Shown here piece after piece: positions 24,301-36,142 of a stretch of DNA of 64,000 nucleotides. The translations under genes were made by a program, and so were the position numbers. The stretch is from assembly GCF_020882245.1 (NCBI RefSeq), contig NC_083598.1, positions 62,657,858 through 62,721,857 of the forward strand. The letters run 5' to 3'. Within the stretch, counting starts at the first letter, position 1. Every line of letters begins with the position of its first letter. Below the pieces are notes generated by a model. That model was not told the DNA's origin and made no database searches. It worked only from the letters and a program-made list of their open reading frames with translations. Source of the DNA: Rhopalosiphum padi (Eukaryota > Arthropoda > Insecta > Hemiptera > Aphididae).

Positions 24301-26893
24301 GGGACTTCTAAATAAACATTTATCAATAGTTGTAATATAAATAAAATTATAACAATAAATATATAATATTTACCCTAAGATCTCTGCAACATAAATTAGC
24401 CCATCGTTTTCTACTGGACTTTTAGGATCATTCGGTTTATTTACTACACAGCTGTCTTTTTTAATCTTGATCAATTTACTAATAAACCATGACCCGTAAG
24501 TATAATCTTTTACATCAACATAGTCACCAACTTTAAAATATTTGCTTTCCTCAGAATCATCCTAGAAAAAAAATAGTATAATAGATGTGTAGAGTTTAGG
24601 TGACTATAAAATATTTACTATTGAACTGGTGGTAGAAGAACAACTCGGAGTAAGCTCATCTTTTTTTGAACTTATTGTAACTTTTGATTCTTTTGGAGAG
24701 TTTATTTCTGCATCAGCTACTCTAACCATTAATTGAATGACATCATTTACATTTATACTATAATCAAATAACCTATATTGGTCTTCCAGCTGAAACATAA
24801 ATATTACAATAATTGTTGAGAACTAATAAAATTACATAAATTCAAAATATATAAATTATATTTATCACATGTCTATATAAGCAAATTAAAAAACTCAAAA
24901 TTAAATAGGTAATTATATTGCTTAAACATATACACAAGCCTTAAACTAAGCACAAGTAAACTATAGTGAGTGTTTAAGAAGACCATTCATTAAAGTAAGT
25001 AATATGACGTATAAATGTATTCAATACATATGATGAACTCAGGGCTCCCAAAAATTGGGGGATGGGGGATTGGTGAACACCGTGGAAACTTTGAGTAACA
25101 ATCTATACTCTGTTCCAAATAAGAAGACTTGTGTTACACATGGGGAGCATGGCTAACGAGCCGCACATCAATATAGTTATGCTCAGTCACGGACTGGCGT
25201 ATTATTCTTACATCGACCGTCAAATCATTACTTATATAATAATTTATTGATTGTGCATATGTATATATATGTCAGCTGTCGCACGATCTAGTTCTCGACA
25301 TGCCCGACGGGCGAGCTTGCATCGCGATCGACGGCAGACGATCAATTCCAATAACAAACGGAACATAATTTGGTCGTTTGAGCACAAGTCTTTTTATTTG
25401 AAACTGAGTATATATGTATATTATTTTTATCTCATAAGATCAAAATAAATAATTTACATTGTATTTAATTATTCATAAATACTTTTAAAAAAAATGTTGA
25501 TTTTTATATTAAACTGCAGTAAATTAGTGTACATATGTGTTTTCAACTTATTTTAGGGTAACTAAAATACCTAACATTTAATATAAATTAAATATTAGAT
25601 ATTAAAATTATTATTAATACTATTATACAATGAGGGCTCGAAATTATTTATAGTACCGTAGTTGAAAAATTGATGTGTGGGGGCCTGGATGTACCATAAT
25701 AAATAGTGCACCAACTAGTGGCATACACCCCCATTTTAAGATTATAAGTTATAACCCAAAATTGTGTCAAAACTTATGAAGTTATGACTCACTACCTTGA
25801 ATCATGTCAAATTATTAAATTAATTTATTTTTTATAAAAAGATAATATTTTTATTTTTTTAAACTATCAATTTAGAATTTTATGAATGATATTCATCAGT
25901 TTTGATGAAGCATAATAGTGAATGTAATAGCACAGAACAATAGTTAATAGTGAATGTAGTAAATAGCTGGTTTTAAAATCACAACATAATTTTCATAATA
26001 GATAAGCTATGTGTATATATTTTATTTGTATGATTATTTATCATACACAAGTGTAATATTATACTAATAACATGAGCTAATAACTAGGAAAATTAAATAA
26101 TAAAACCTATATTTATTGCGATAAGAGAATATTATAATAATCTTTGTTATTAGAAGAGTTTGGCCTTCATAAAACTAGATAACTGAGTATATACAGAGTA
26201 ACCCAATGAATGTATTACAAAACTAATACAAATTATATGAACATTCTATGCAGTTTTTGTAGATTTTGAACATATACAATTTGGATACTATAATTTAAGT
26301 TGAATTAATAAAAAACAGTAAATTTTCGTCAATAATGACATATTCTTAATGCAATTCATCAAGACTATATTGATTATGAATGATATATAAATTTACATTT
26401 ATAATACTTAAGTTGTATATACTGAACCAGCATCAAAACTGTTGGTGCTCATTTCTAAATTCTCACGGAAATTTTAAGCTACACATTGTATTAATGGCTG
26501 TCTAGATAGACTATGTTGCTAATACCTACATATTAAATTAATAATTTTTACTAAGATGGTTAGCAAGCATGAAATAAAAATATAAAAAACGATATCAGAC
26601 ATCATTAATAAATATTAGTCTATGCATGCCAGTACCATAAAAAACCCATATTAATGACACTTAACATGATGAAATTATACTGTTTTAGACATATCAGGAG
26701 TTTAAACCAAAAAAGTTACATTCAATCAATCAGTCTTTCTTACTTGCTTGCCGGCAAAAAACAATCTTTGAATTTCTGGCTTGATATTAAATTTTTTTTC
26801 TACAAGTTTTTTGAACTCTTTAAGCACTGTTGTCCTGGATGTGGGTATTGTGACCGACACACCAGTGTCCATCATTCTCACTTGCACATACAT
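21379..26893 (-). CDS. UHRF1: E3 ubiquitin-protein ligase UHRF1, 12 coding exons
   Basis: Nuclear reader of hemimethylated CpG that recruits and activates DNMT1 through histone H3 ubiquitination. Exons (transcript order): 26893-26744, 24789-24619, 24561-24374, 24307-23958, 23889-23706, 23644-23419, 23358-23147, 23072-22929, 22291-22135, 22071-21784, 21709-21611, 21525-21379; all are GT-AG and in frame, giving 771 residues (human 793). Domains in order: ubiquitin-like (1-77, from MYVQVRMMD), tandem Tudor (about 108-270), PHD (about 293-350), SRA (about 400-570) with the base-flipping finger NKR at 477-479, and a C-terminal C3HC4 RING from Cys702 (CICC...HNIC...CPSC). Odd points: two of three Tudor aromatic-cage residues and one PHD acidic residue appear substituted. 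An acceptor-like TTCCGCAG ends 2 bases before the ATG, hinting at a non-coding first exon upstream. A complete UHRF1 fits an insect with functional DNA methylation. Confidence 0.95.
22596..22803. mobile_element. Probable hAT-type relic in UHRF1 intron 8
   Basis: The left side begins CAGTGATTAGCAACC followed by GGACTCTCAAGCCACATTC. The right side has GGGCCGTATACATAAGC and then GGCCGCTGGTTGCAGACC. The CAG start, the CAACC/GGTTG pairing and the GGGCCG word are typical of ends of non-autonomous hAT elements, but no clean target duplication is visible and the inverted match is short. Confidence 0.35.
25105..25130. mobile_element. Solo end related to the MITE at 27085
   Basis: TATACTCTGTTCCAAATAAG in UHRF1 intron 1 matches the left end of the 27085-27260 element with one difference. 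No matching opposite end was found, so this is a single decayed terminus. Confidence 0.4.
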
Positions 26894-27084
26894 GACTGCG
26901 GAAACTTGGCTATTGCAATCAGTACTATCCAAAAATTAATCTTCAGTTATTCGTTGACGTCACTTCAACAGTGGAGGTACTATCCTGCAAATATTGATCA
27001 GTTAAAATTTAAAAACATACAAGTTACTATTCTAAGAGATAGCTAGGGGTGCCTGTCTTTCTTTCTTATTACTATATTACTATA

Positions 27085-27260
27085 CTCTATTCCAAATAAG
27101 TCTGGAAAAATGTAGGACCAAAACAAGCAGATTTCAAGCAGGTATGTCACGTGATCTGCTGGTGGTCTAATCACTGACAGAACATGACGAGTGCCGATAA
27201 TTGTAGCCAATAACAGTGGACCTGCCTGCGCGATTTTTTCTAGACTTATTTGGAATAGAC
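27085..27260. mobile_element. Short TIR element (mariner-like MITE) flanked by TA
   Basis: The left end TCTATTCCAAATAAGTCT (from 27086) recurs in inverted orientation at the right end (to 27259), with about 24 bp of terminal repeat and one or two mismatches. Both ends abut TA, the duplication made by Tc1/mariner transposons. The 176-bp interior is non-coding in any recognisable way. It sits 190 bases upstream of the UHRF1 start codon and so may lie inside the transcript's 5' UTR or its intron. Confidence 0.65.
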
Positions 27261-28114
27261 TATATAATAATACATAAATAAATACCATATAGTACCTTTA
27301 TATAATTATAACAATTAATAAGTGTCTTAAGTAACTAGTAAATAATAGTTTTTAAACAGTTATACAAAAATAAAAATAAATTTGAAGTTATTTCTGACAT
27401 CCAAAAATATATTTCTAAAAAATTTAGCAAATACATTTTTTTTTATTTAACACTTAGGACGGACCACTTAAGTGTAGTTTTTGTGAATAAAATGTATTGT
27501 ATTAAATAACCGTCAAAACTAATTGTAATCACAAACGATAAATTTAAAAAAAATGTATTATTTATGTTGCATAAAAAACATTACTTTTTACTTAAAATCC
27601 AAGTATTAATAATTCACGAGTGCTTGATTTAACAAAATGGATACCTACCATACTATATTTTGTATTATTAATGAAGATTTATACAAATTTACTATCTTAT
27701 GTTAGTTTTTTATTAAGCATTTACAAAAGTCAAAAAGTAAAATGCATTCAATTTTATCTCTGTGTAGGAACACTAGGAACTTACAAACCTAGTAATTTAC
27801 TATTGTTTCGTGTCAGAATTTATCAAACCTAGTTAATTAACTAGATTATTAATTTATTTTTATTTTTATTTTTTTTTGTTACAAAAGTAATACAATTTTA
27901 TTAAAAAATGACGATGATGTGAGTAAATGGGTAAGTATATAATTAAATACTCATTATGAAATTAAATTATACTTAGAAAACTTATCCAATAGAATTATTT
28001 CCTAAACAATATTCTAGGCAATTAAAATTCTGTTCATAAATTTTAAGTAGGTAAAATATTTTTTTAAGAATAAATTTTAACATAACTTCCTAATTAAAAA
28101 CGTAAATATGCTAA

Positions 28115-28350
28115 TTAAGTCCCAATATCTGAATGTAGAAAAAATAATATACTAATTGAGTACAATGATTATTTTAAGTAAAATAATATAAAACCAATCA
28201 TAATGTATGTATATGAAGACAATGATGTGATATCATTGATATAATTATTAATTCTATACAGAGTTTATTAAAACACGGACTCAATTAATATGATATCCCT
28301 TAAAACAACCAGGGACTCAATTCATCCTAAAAGGTTTTATTGGGACTTAA
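28115..28350. mobile_element. Possible small TIR element
   Basis: TTAAGTCCCAATA at 28115-28127 is exactly inverted at 28338-28350. GGACTCAATT-type words recur between them at about 28278 and 28312. The repeat is short and I saw no convincing target duplication. Confidence 0.35.
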
Positions 28351-28884
28351 GTTTGTATGCAGCCACAATGATATATACCCACAGACATAATATATATACG
28401 TAATATATAAGTCTGTGTATATACCTAACAATATACTTTTTACCTACTTTGATATATTATATACCAATAAAAAAAAACCCTCTATGCACATATATTTTTG
28501 AATTATAAGTAAGTAAATTTACACTAATAAGTTTTTTTTAACAAAAATGTATAAAAATATTAATTATTACTTTAAAAAATGTTGGATCCCTCCTCTAATA
28601 ATCAAAATAAAATCAAGGATAATTAGTCCTGAGAAAACAATTCCACCGAGCTACGAGTTATTCATTTTTACCTTTTTCACGAAACACGGTTGATCATCAT
28701 CGTTCTTCGTCACGACAGAATCAAAATACGAAACTTAGATACTGAAATACTAGAAGTAGACAGAATCAGTGCACTGAAAGTGAACAGGGATGAAAAAGGC
28801 GAATTGGCGAACTGGCGACTGACTATTGAGATTGACAAAGGGCAACTCTAGGCCTGTAAATAAACAAAATGAAAACACAAAATG

Positions 28885-28943
28885 ATTTTGGCGGGACGGT
28901 GTGAGTATGTAACAATGTTGACCGTAGTAATCCGCGCCAAAAT
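28885..28943 (-). promoter_or_regulatory. Pair of E2F-like sites, candidate UHRF1 promoter
   Basis: ATTTTGGCGGGA at 28885-28896 on the plus strand, and ATTTTGGCGCGGA at 28931-28943 on the minus strand, both match the E2F consensus TTTSSCGC/TTTGGCGGGAA. They lie in a less AT-rich patch about 2 kb upstream of the UHRF1 start codon. A donor-like AAAAAG/GTAAAA on the minus strand near 28671 could splice to the acceptor next to the ATG. In vertebrates UHRF1 is an E2F-controlled S-phase gene; assignment here is inference. Confidence 0.4.
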
Positions 28944-31754
28944 GGTAAAAATAAAGGTAAACCTGATTAACTGACAACACGACTACGATTACTGATTATA
29001 TGTGATAAATATCAGGATTCTCAACGTCCCAATTTTGTAAATATTTCAATTATCCGCTAGGTTCGCTATAAGTCATATCTCCATATTATCACAAATTTAC
29101 AACTGTGTTGTCTGCCTAGACTTTATAGTATTAGGTCCATGGTTGTCTGTATTTATATTATGATAAAAAAACATAAATATCATGAAAAATATTAAATAAT
29201 AATTTTTTAGTATAGTTTTATTACTTTATTAGTATTAAATATTTGAATTGTTAATTGTTATTACTGTTAAAATTTAGAAAACAAATCATAGTATCTATTA
29301 ATTATTATTCTGAAACAAAATATAAAAAAATATTTATATTTTTGTATTTTGTATATAATATAATTGAAAGTACATAGACTTTAACTTTTACTTAGTATCC
29401 CAAGGAAATGTTATAAGACTATTGACATGACTAGTACTAGCTACTTAAGTAATTATTATACTTATACAGTAACATACTCATACAACATACCCTCAAAAAT
29501 ATTATTTTCTATTGTTTTTGTAATGAGTGATTTTAAAGATAAAATTAATTAGATGCTCAAAAATAAAAAATAAATGTTTCTGTTTAAAAGTATTTTGTCT
29601 ATGTTGTGCATGGGCCAAAGAGAGAAACAAACAGTGCACTGATATCCTCTTAATTTACTGGATATTAACAAAGTAAAACAAAATAAAAATTATAGGTATA
29701 TTCTATAAAATATGTAATTCTATATTCAATAAATCAAATTTGAATCTGATTTTCCTTTAATAGATTTCAACAAATTTAAACTTTCTGTAGTTTGCAGTTG
29801 TACCTATACATATATAGATCACCAGTAGCATAAAAAAAATATATAATATATTTGGCTTACACAAAATGAATTGATGATGGTGTATAAATACTCATGTGTA
29901 CATAAGTCAACACTACAATGTGTCGACTTATAAAGGCAATATTTTATATTTTTAATTAGGTATGTTGCTGATCAGCAGCAGACAGATAGTAATCTATAAA
30001 TACAACTACACAAGTATAAGTATTAACTATCAAATCAAATATATTTTATTAAATTTTATACAAATATTTTTGATTACCTATTTTGCTTTATTTTAAGTTA
30101 TTATTATTTATTATAATAAATAATATTTGAGTATTCAATATAATATATTATTATATAATCATAAAACATAAAACATAATTGCCGACTTACAACTACTACG
30201 TCAAAATGGCAAATTTGACTAAAATGAAACAGGTATCTTAAGTGAAGGGAGTACCGAGTAACACCCCCATCCACTAAATCCGACCCTGCTTGTACAACAT
30301 TTTCAAGCATTTTCAGTATATAGAGAAAAAATCAAAATATTTAAAGTTAAATAACTATACCAAGTTCAAGTGTAAAAAATTATCATATAAAGATGTTTGT
30401 GGAAATTACAAATAGTATTATACAGTAATATTTGTTTTTGAATTACAACAAAATTTCAAAAATTGTTTGAGGAGTAATAAATATAGTAAATGTATGTGTT
30501 ATTATTCAATGCCATAAAAATTTAAAATGCTTATAAAAACTTGATATAATTTTGTGGTACCTATATTCCTTATTTTTATTGTAAGCAGAAAAACTTATGA
30601 GGAGGATTTCTTGTCTTTAATTTTCAAATCAAATATTTATTTTTGAATTTCCAATTACAAATAATTTGCAACCTTCAAACCGTGTATTAAATTTTAAAGA
30701 AATTAAAATTTTTAAACACTAATAAATAGATCAATAAGAAGGAAACTATTAAAAAGTTATATTATGTTTAAGAAATGCTTACATAAACATTTGGTGAAAA
30801 TTTTAAGTACCTATCTATTGGTTATACGTCAACATTTGTTTTCAAGGATATGCATTTTCTTGACACAAATAGCTTTATGCTTACAGTTTTTATAAAATCA
30901 AATTATTTGAACAATTTTTTTTTTTTATTACATTTTTGCTATATCATTATTCATTATGTATGACAGAAGGCCCACAATATGAAAAATCTAAAGGTAAACA
31001 AATATATTCATATATGTATATTACTTTCATTGATAAATTACATTTTAATTCAATTAATTAACCATTACTATACACAGTAATAATGGTATATTATTGACTA
31101 TCCACAGGTTCCACTTGTGTAAATAATTATTTCATGTTCACATATTTTTATACACCCCCCTAACTCATCTACTCAATTGTTTGACTAATGTTTTACCTAC
31201 TTTAATAGCTTAATTTAACCTTTCAGTATTATTTCCAAACTAGAACTTTGAGCAGCATTGTTTAATCTTCTCAATTAAGATTTTTTAGGCTCCTAATTAA
31301 TAATACATATTACTAAATCCAACTTCTGGTTTCAATAATCTTTTATAAATTTAAATTTACCTTAAAAAATATAGCAATAAATAAACCAACTACAAACCAC
31401 TTTTAAATATTAAATATTATATTGAACATTTTAAAGTGTTTTTTTTTTTAAATGCTTAACAATAAAAATCAGTTGATTTTTTTATGATATTTATATAGAT
31501 ATTATAATTGAAATGTTAATATTGTATATGCATTGCCAAATATGGATAATGCATTGACAATAATGCATTTTCAAATACAATTTACTTAGAAAATAATAAT
31601 AACTAATTATAGTTTGAAGAATTGTTGTACCCAAATAAGAATTTAAAATGAAAAATTTTGAACTAATAATAGATACATTTTGAAAAGTCTGTGCAATTTT
31701 TAATAAATAAACAAAACAGAAAAAAAATTAAGTAGATTCATATTCAAAACTCCA

Positions 31755-34700
31755 TTATTTGATCAGAAAGCTGAAAAATAAATAAATATTTGAGTTATTC
31801 AATTATAAATTGTAATTTAGTTTGTTAATATTACCTGTAAGGATATCCATGTGCTTTTGATTTAAATATAGATAGAATAACGCTGAATAAAAATACAACC
31901 AATGCTAAACCGCCAACAGTCATTATTTTACGTGTCTTAGAATCTGTTTTCTTTGTATAAGAATCAATCATTATCACAGCTCCAAACACCAATATTGTAT
32001 CTATATAAATATTAAGGAAAAAATCTATTTGCTTAAACATAATTATTTATTTATATTAATATTTATTAAATATGTATTTTTACAACTAACTCAAGTTAAA
32101 AAGATTATAATTATAATTTTTGAGTATTATGGTGTATGCTAAGTATCTTATGGCAAATAATGTGTGTCAATAAAAGCTAATTTTTATTGACTTCAGTTCA
32201 AGCATTTCTAAATTAAAATTGTATAAATAATCATTAAATATTTTTGTAATAATGGTCAATTGGTATCACATACCTGTATATTATAACGCATTATAATGCA
32301 TTCACTTGATAAAATTTTAATTTTTGTGGAATTCTATATGTACATTTTGAATAATATTTATTATTGTCTAATCCTTTATTACAAAATTATTTTTATTTCA
32401 ATTATTAAATTTTGTTAAATTGTATAATTTTATATAATTTGTATTGTCATTTTAAGTTTGTTGTCTTTGTGTGTACTGTATAACTGAAAAGTGATTTTTT
32501 TTTTATTTTAGCATATACTATATTGTAATACAAAGAATAACATTGAATACAATAGTACTATGTTAAACAAATTTACAGTCAACAAACAATAAACATTTTT
32601 GTTTTTAACATGAGGGTTTATCCATAACAAATCAAGGGATGTTCTCAATTTAAACTGTTCAAACTAATAAGTAACCTTACTAGGTCATTATGTATAGTTC
32701 GAAAATAGGTTTTTTATGCTGCGCCCCAACTAAGGAAATTTTGCATATAAATAGGATATGATTTTGATGTACACTGACTAAGCAAACGTAATAAATAAGT
32801 TAAAAATCAAGGAAAAAAGAAATAGTAAAATTATATAGAGTATATACTCACACTACTCAATCCCCAAGTTACTTAGTTACTCGTATGTCATTTCGATTTG
32901 TTCCACTATTTAACATTTACAAAAATAATACTGTAAAAATTTTAAATACTTTAAATGATTAAAACTTTTAAAATGAGTTCAACCGCTAAATTCTAACCGG
33001 GTTTTGGCATACCAAAATATAATATTCCTCCTGTTCTCTTTAAAAATGGTTGAATACAGGGAAGTTCAGTAGGGTAACAATATTCTGATATATTTTTACT
33101 TCTTTAGTTAAATTTTCATACCGTAAAAATAAAATGCTATTCGCTATGTTAATAACATAAAATTTAAAACACCTAGTTAAAATATTTATACAGAAAACCA
33201 AATTAAGTTTTATTTAATAGTATTCTAAGCATAACAATTTGGAAACTCTCTAAATATTTTGAACTTTCTTGTTTATATTAATGTAATATGGATATTTCTT
33301 ATTTTTTTAATCTAAACACTGTACCATACAAAATGATAAAAAGGATACTCAATATAATTATGATGTAGGTTTCAACAATGAACTGTCCTTGTGAAGAGTT
33401 GTGAATATATGTAATAATGCCTTGTTGATTACGGTGCATTAATGGTGGTCCTCTTATATGATTCCACATTTGTCCGGAAATCATATTCAAACAGAATAAC
33501 TACAAAACATAGTTTACTATTTTGTTGATTTATAAAAGATTACAAAACACTTACCACAGAAAAAACTCCCCATAAATTTTTATTGAAAAACATTTCCATA
33601 TTATTTCGCCTGACATATAAAAATGATGAGCATATTGCAAATAAAACAGATAATGCCAATGTACTTGAATAATTTGGTGGTCGGAATATTCGTATCTAAA
33701 ATAAAAGATAAAATTAATAAAATTATAAATATTATACAAGATTAAATCAATGAATAAATATTTAAAAAAACATGACTAAATAACTTATTATTTTATTAAA
33801 AATTTAAATTTAATAAATTAAGAGCCATGTTGGATTTTAATTATCAATATAAACGAAAAAGTATACTGACTTGTACATCAGTTCTTTCTTGTATCCATTT
33901 TGCAATCATTTCTGATGCAAAACCAACTCTTTGTATATCCATAGTATCTAAAGGTTTTGGTTTACCTTTTGCTGGAAAATGCATGAACACTGGAGCAGTA
34001 TTAATTCGCATCTATAAATACAAATATTGATTAATTAATTGTTAAAAAATGAGAAATGATAATATATAATACTAACCAGTTGAAAAATGTCAGATCCCTC
34101 ATCAAAGTCAACAATTCCAAAGTATAAAGGACTTTCAGTTAGTCTATGAGAGTAGCGATATGAATTAGCTACAATAATAAATTCATCACTGGCGTGTCTA
34201 AAAATACAATAATTTTTTTTTCATGTTTTCAAAACATAGGTACAAACTGAATAATCAAATATTTCAGTTATAATAATTATCAATGAAGTATTTAAAAATA
34301 TAATAATTTCAAGTACAATAAATACGAGGAAAATTTACCCGCATATTGAACATTGTCTATGAGATGCCATTGCTGTGAACATCATAATAACTGAATAGTT
34401 TCTTGGTGGTGATTTGACAAATTCCTTAAATTTAGGACCATTAAATTTAACCAAAAATTTCTTTTGATATAGATCATTTAGCTGCTGTACTTTTTGATCA
34501 AGGCTCTAAAAGACAGTTACATACTAATTAATAAAATTTGATATTATTTAATATTAAATATCTTTAACACAATTATTTACTCTTTTCTCTGAAGAAATAA
34601 AATTATAGATGAAAATAATGTAATAAATATTTAATGTAGAGTCTGAAATTCTCACTACTCATCTAGTAGATATTGTTATTTGAACTCTTAATGAAGAGAT

Positions 34701-35278
34701 TATAGTTAACTTATTTATCGACAAATTGGACCAAAAACATAGATCAACAATATGTGTACTGTAGTACTAAATAAGGGTATTTAGCAAACAACTGATTAAG
34801 AACAATTATCAGTCAACATAATAACATCATGTATGTTATTTTAAGGTATAAGTTAATATTAATAAAGATTAATGCCACACATATTAAATAGAATACAGAT
34901 TTTATTTAATGTAATGAATACATTTTCCACAAGGTATACATTGTTGATAGACAAGTTTATTAGACCTCAAATTAAATTATTTGCTGATTATGTACACCTA
35001 AGTACTTTAAATGATTAAAGTATTAATTATATTTTTTTAAGAAATTAAAATAAATTGTTAAATAATACTTATTATTTTATTGTGTGTATTATGTATACAA
35101 TAAAAAATGTAAAATATTTATTGATAGTGATTGATTGAAATAAATTTCTTCAGAAATAATTAAGGCCTATTGAAAATGTGATATTGTGTAAAGATCTTAC
35201 CTTAGGGCGCTCTTCCCTGGCGCTTTCAACTAAGGAATTTAAAATAATAAAAGCACAAAGAATGGTTTTTAAATACAT
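31755..35278 (-). CDS. Oligosaccharyltransferase subunit MAGT1/TUSC3 (Ost3/6, Ostgamma), eight exons
   Basis: ER-membrane subunit of the STT3B-type oligosaccharyltransferase; its lumenal thioredoxin-like domain forms mixed disulfides with nascent proteins so that hindered N-glycosylation sites can be reached. Exons: 35278-35201, 34505-34339, 34197-34077, 34011-33871, 33695-33555, 33499-33349, 32000-31835, 31770-31755; frames join at GT-AG sites, giving 326 residues (human MAGT1 335). An N-terminal signal peptide (MYLKTILCAFIILNSLVES) is followed by the lumenal domain, whose active-site CxxC is Cys78-Ser-Ile-Cys81. Four membrane segments follow, with the family-diagnostic GQMWNHIRGPP loop and SKAHGYPYSFLIK end. 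The last exon has only 16 bases and is supported by the conserved YPYSFL tail. Donor GTCAGT of exon 4 is weaker than the others. Confidence 0.93.
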
Positions 35279-36054
35279 TTTTAAAAGATTTGAGAATTTG
35301 CGTGAATTAGAACAAAAAATACATTTTGAATTTCTGACACTCAATAATTAACATTAAATGTTAATTCAATGAATTTTAAATGAAATACGATTTATTGAAA
35401 ACTAGAATATTTAAAAAAAATAACATATATGTTGTACCTAAGTCCCGTAGCCTATAGGGTATAAACAAATATATTAAAATAAAAATGTAGTGACGTTGAC
35501 GTTATGATAAAATCACTGAACAATTTTCTTGCCGGTTTGATAACATCGTGTCATCAAAAAGTACTGCCAACTTAAATTTGTTGATAAATTATTCGTTGTC
35601 ACCGTAGACGTAGAGCTAATAAATAAAAATATGAAACATTCAAAATTGAAAATTATAATAAATTATGCTTAGATCATGATTTCGATCTTAGAATTTTAGA
35701 TCTACGATCAATCTAAAAAACTAACTGCTCAGAACCTTGATAAAATATATTTAATCAAGGCTCTCTAAATATATCTATAGGTTATAAGTCTATAAAATAT
35801 TAACTCAATTACGTTTTTTTACAACAAAATATGCAAGTGGACAGTATAGGTATACAACATGTAGCCAATAGCCATAATAAAAGTAAAATACTGAAATTGT
35901 TTTGTGTAATAATTGTGTAATTGGTATAGATTATGAATAGCATCTCAATAAGACTGGGTGAATTTAATCGCAAATAAAGTAAATGTCACGCACGAGTTAG
36001 CATTAAGCAATACTTGTTTACTTAAGGTATTAAACTATTTACATTCACTCAGTC
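35279..36054. other. Divergent intergenic region upstream of the OST gene
   Basis: About 780 bases between the OST start codon (minus strand) and the signal-peptide exon (plus strand). It is AT-rich, with no obvious TATA box for the OST gene and no recognised element. Confidence 0.5.
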
Positions 36055-36142
36055 ATGAACATAAAGCGTAAATTATATATGACAATTTACTTGTTATCCA
36101 TTTTATTCGCTGCTACCAAGTTAACTCAATCCAATGGTCAAA
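36055..36142 (+). CDS. Candidate first coding exon of a secreted protein (partial gene)
   Basis: The ATG opens a 29-codon frame encoding a typical signal peptide: two basic residues (MNIKRK), a hydrophobic core (TIYLLSILFAATK) and a polar end. It stops at a strong donor, CAAA/GTAAGT, in phase 1, and TCACTCAGTC just before the ATG resembles an arthropod initiator. This is the usual architecture of aphid salivary and other secreted-protein genes, whose first exon often carries only the leader. I could not find a convincing second exon before ABHD18. A phase-compatible but anonymous open block exists at about 44574-44753, past ABHD18. The mature protein is unknown and a chance frame is possible. 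Confidence 0.4.

Larger units (their letters stand above)
26894..31754. other. Intergenic region between UHRF1 and the OST subunit gene
   Basis: Holds a small TIR element (27085-27260), a possible 236-bp TIR element (28115-28350), a probable UHRF1 promoter area with two E2F-like sites (28885-28943), and a hAT-like word CAGGGTCGGATTTAG on the minus strand near 30290. The short open frames here have no domain support. The rest is AT-rich and featureless. Confidence 0.5.

Noticed and set aside
26654..27046. A 130-codon plus-strand frame
   Set aside because: Antisense shadow of UHRF1 exon 1, which encodes the ubiquitin-like domain.
33827..34030. A 67-codon plus-strand frame
   Set aside because: Antisense of OST subunit exon 4.
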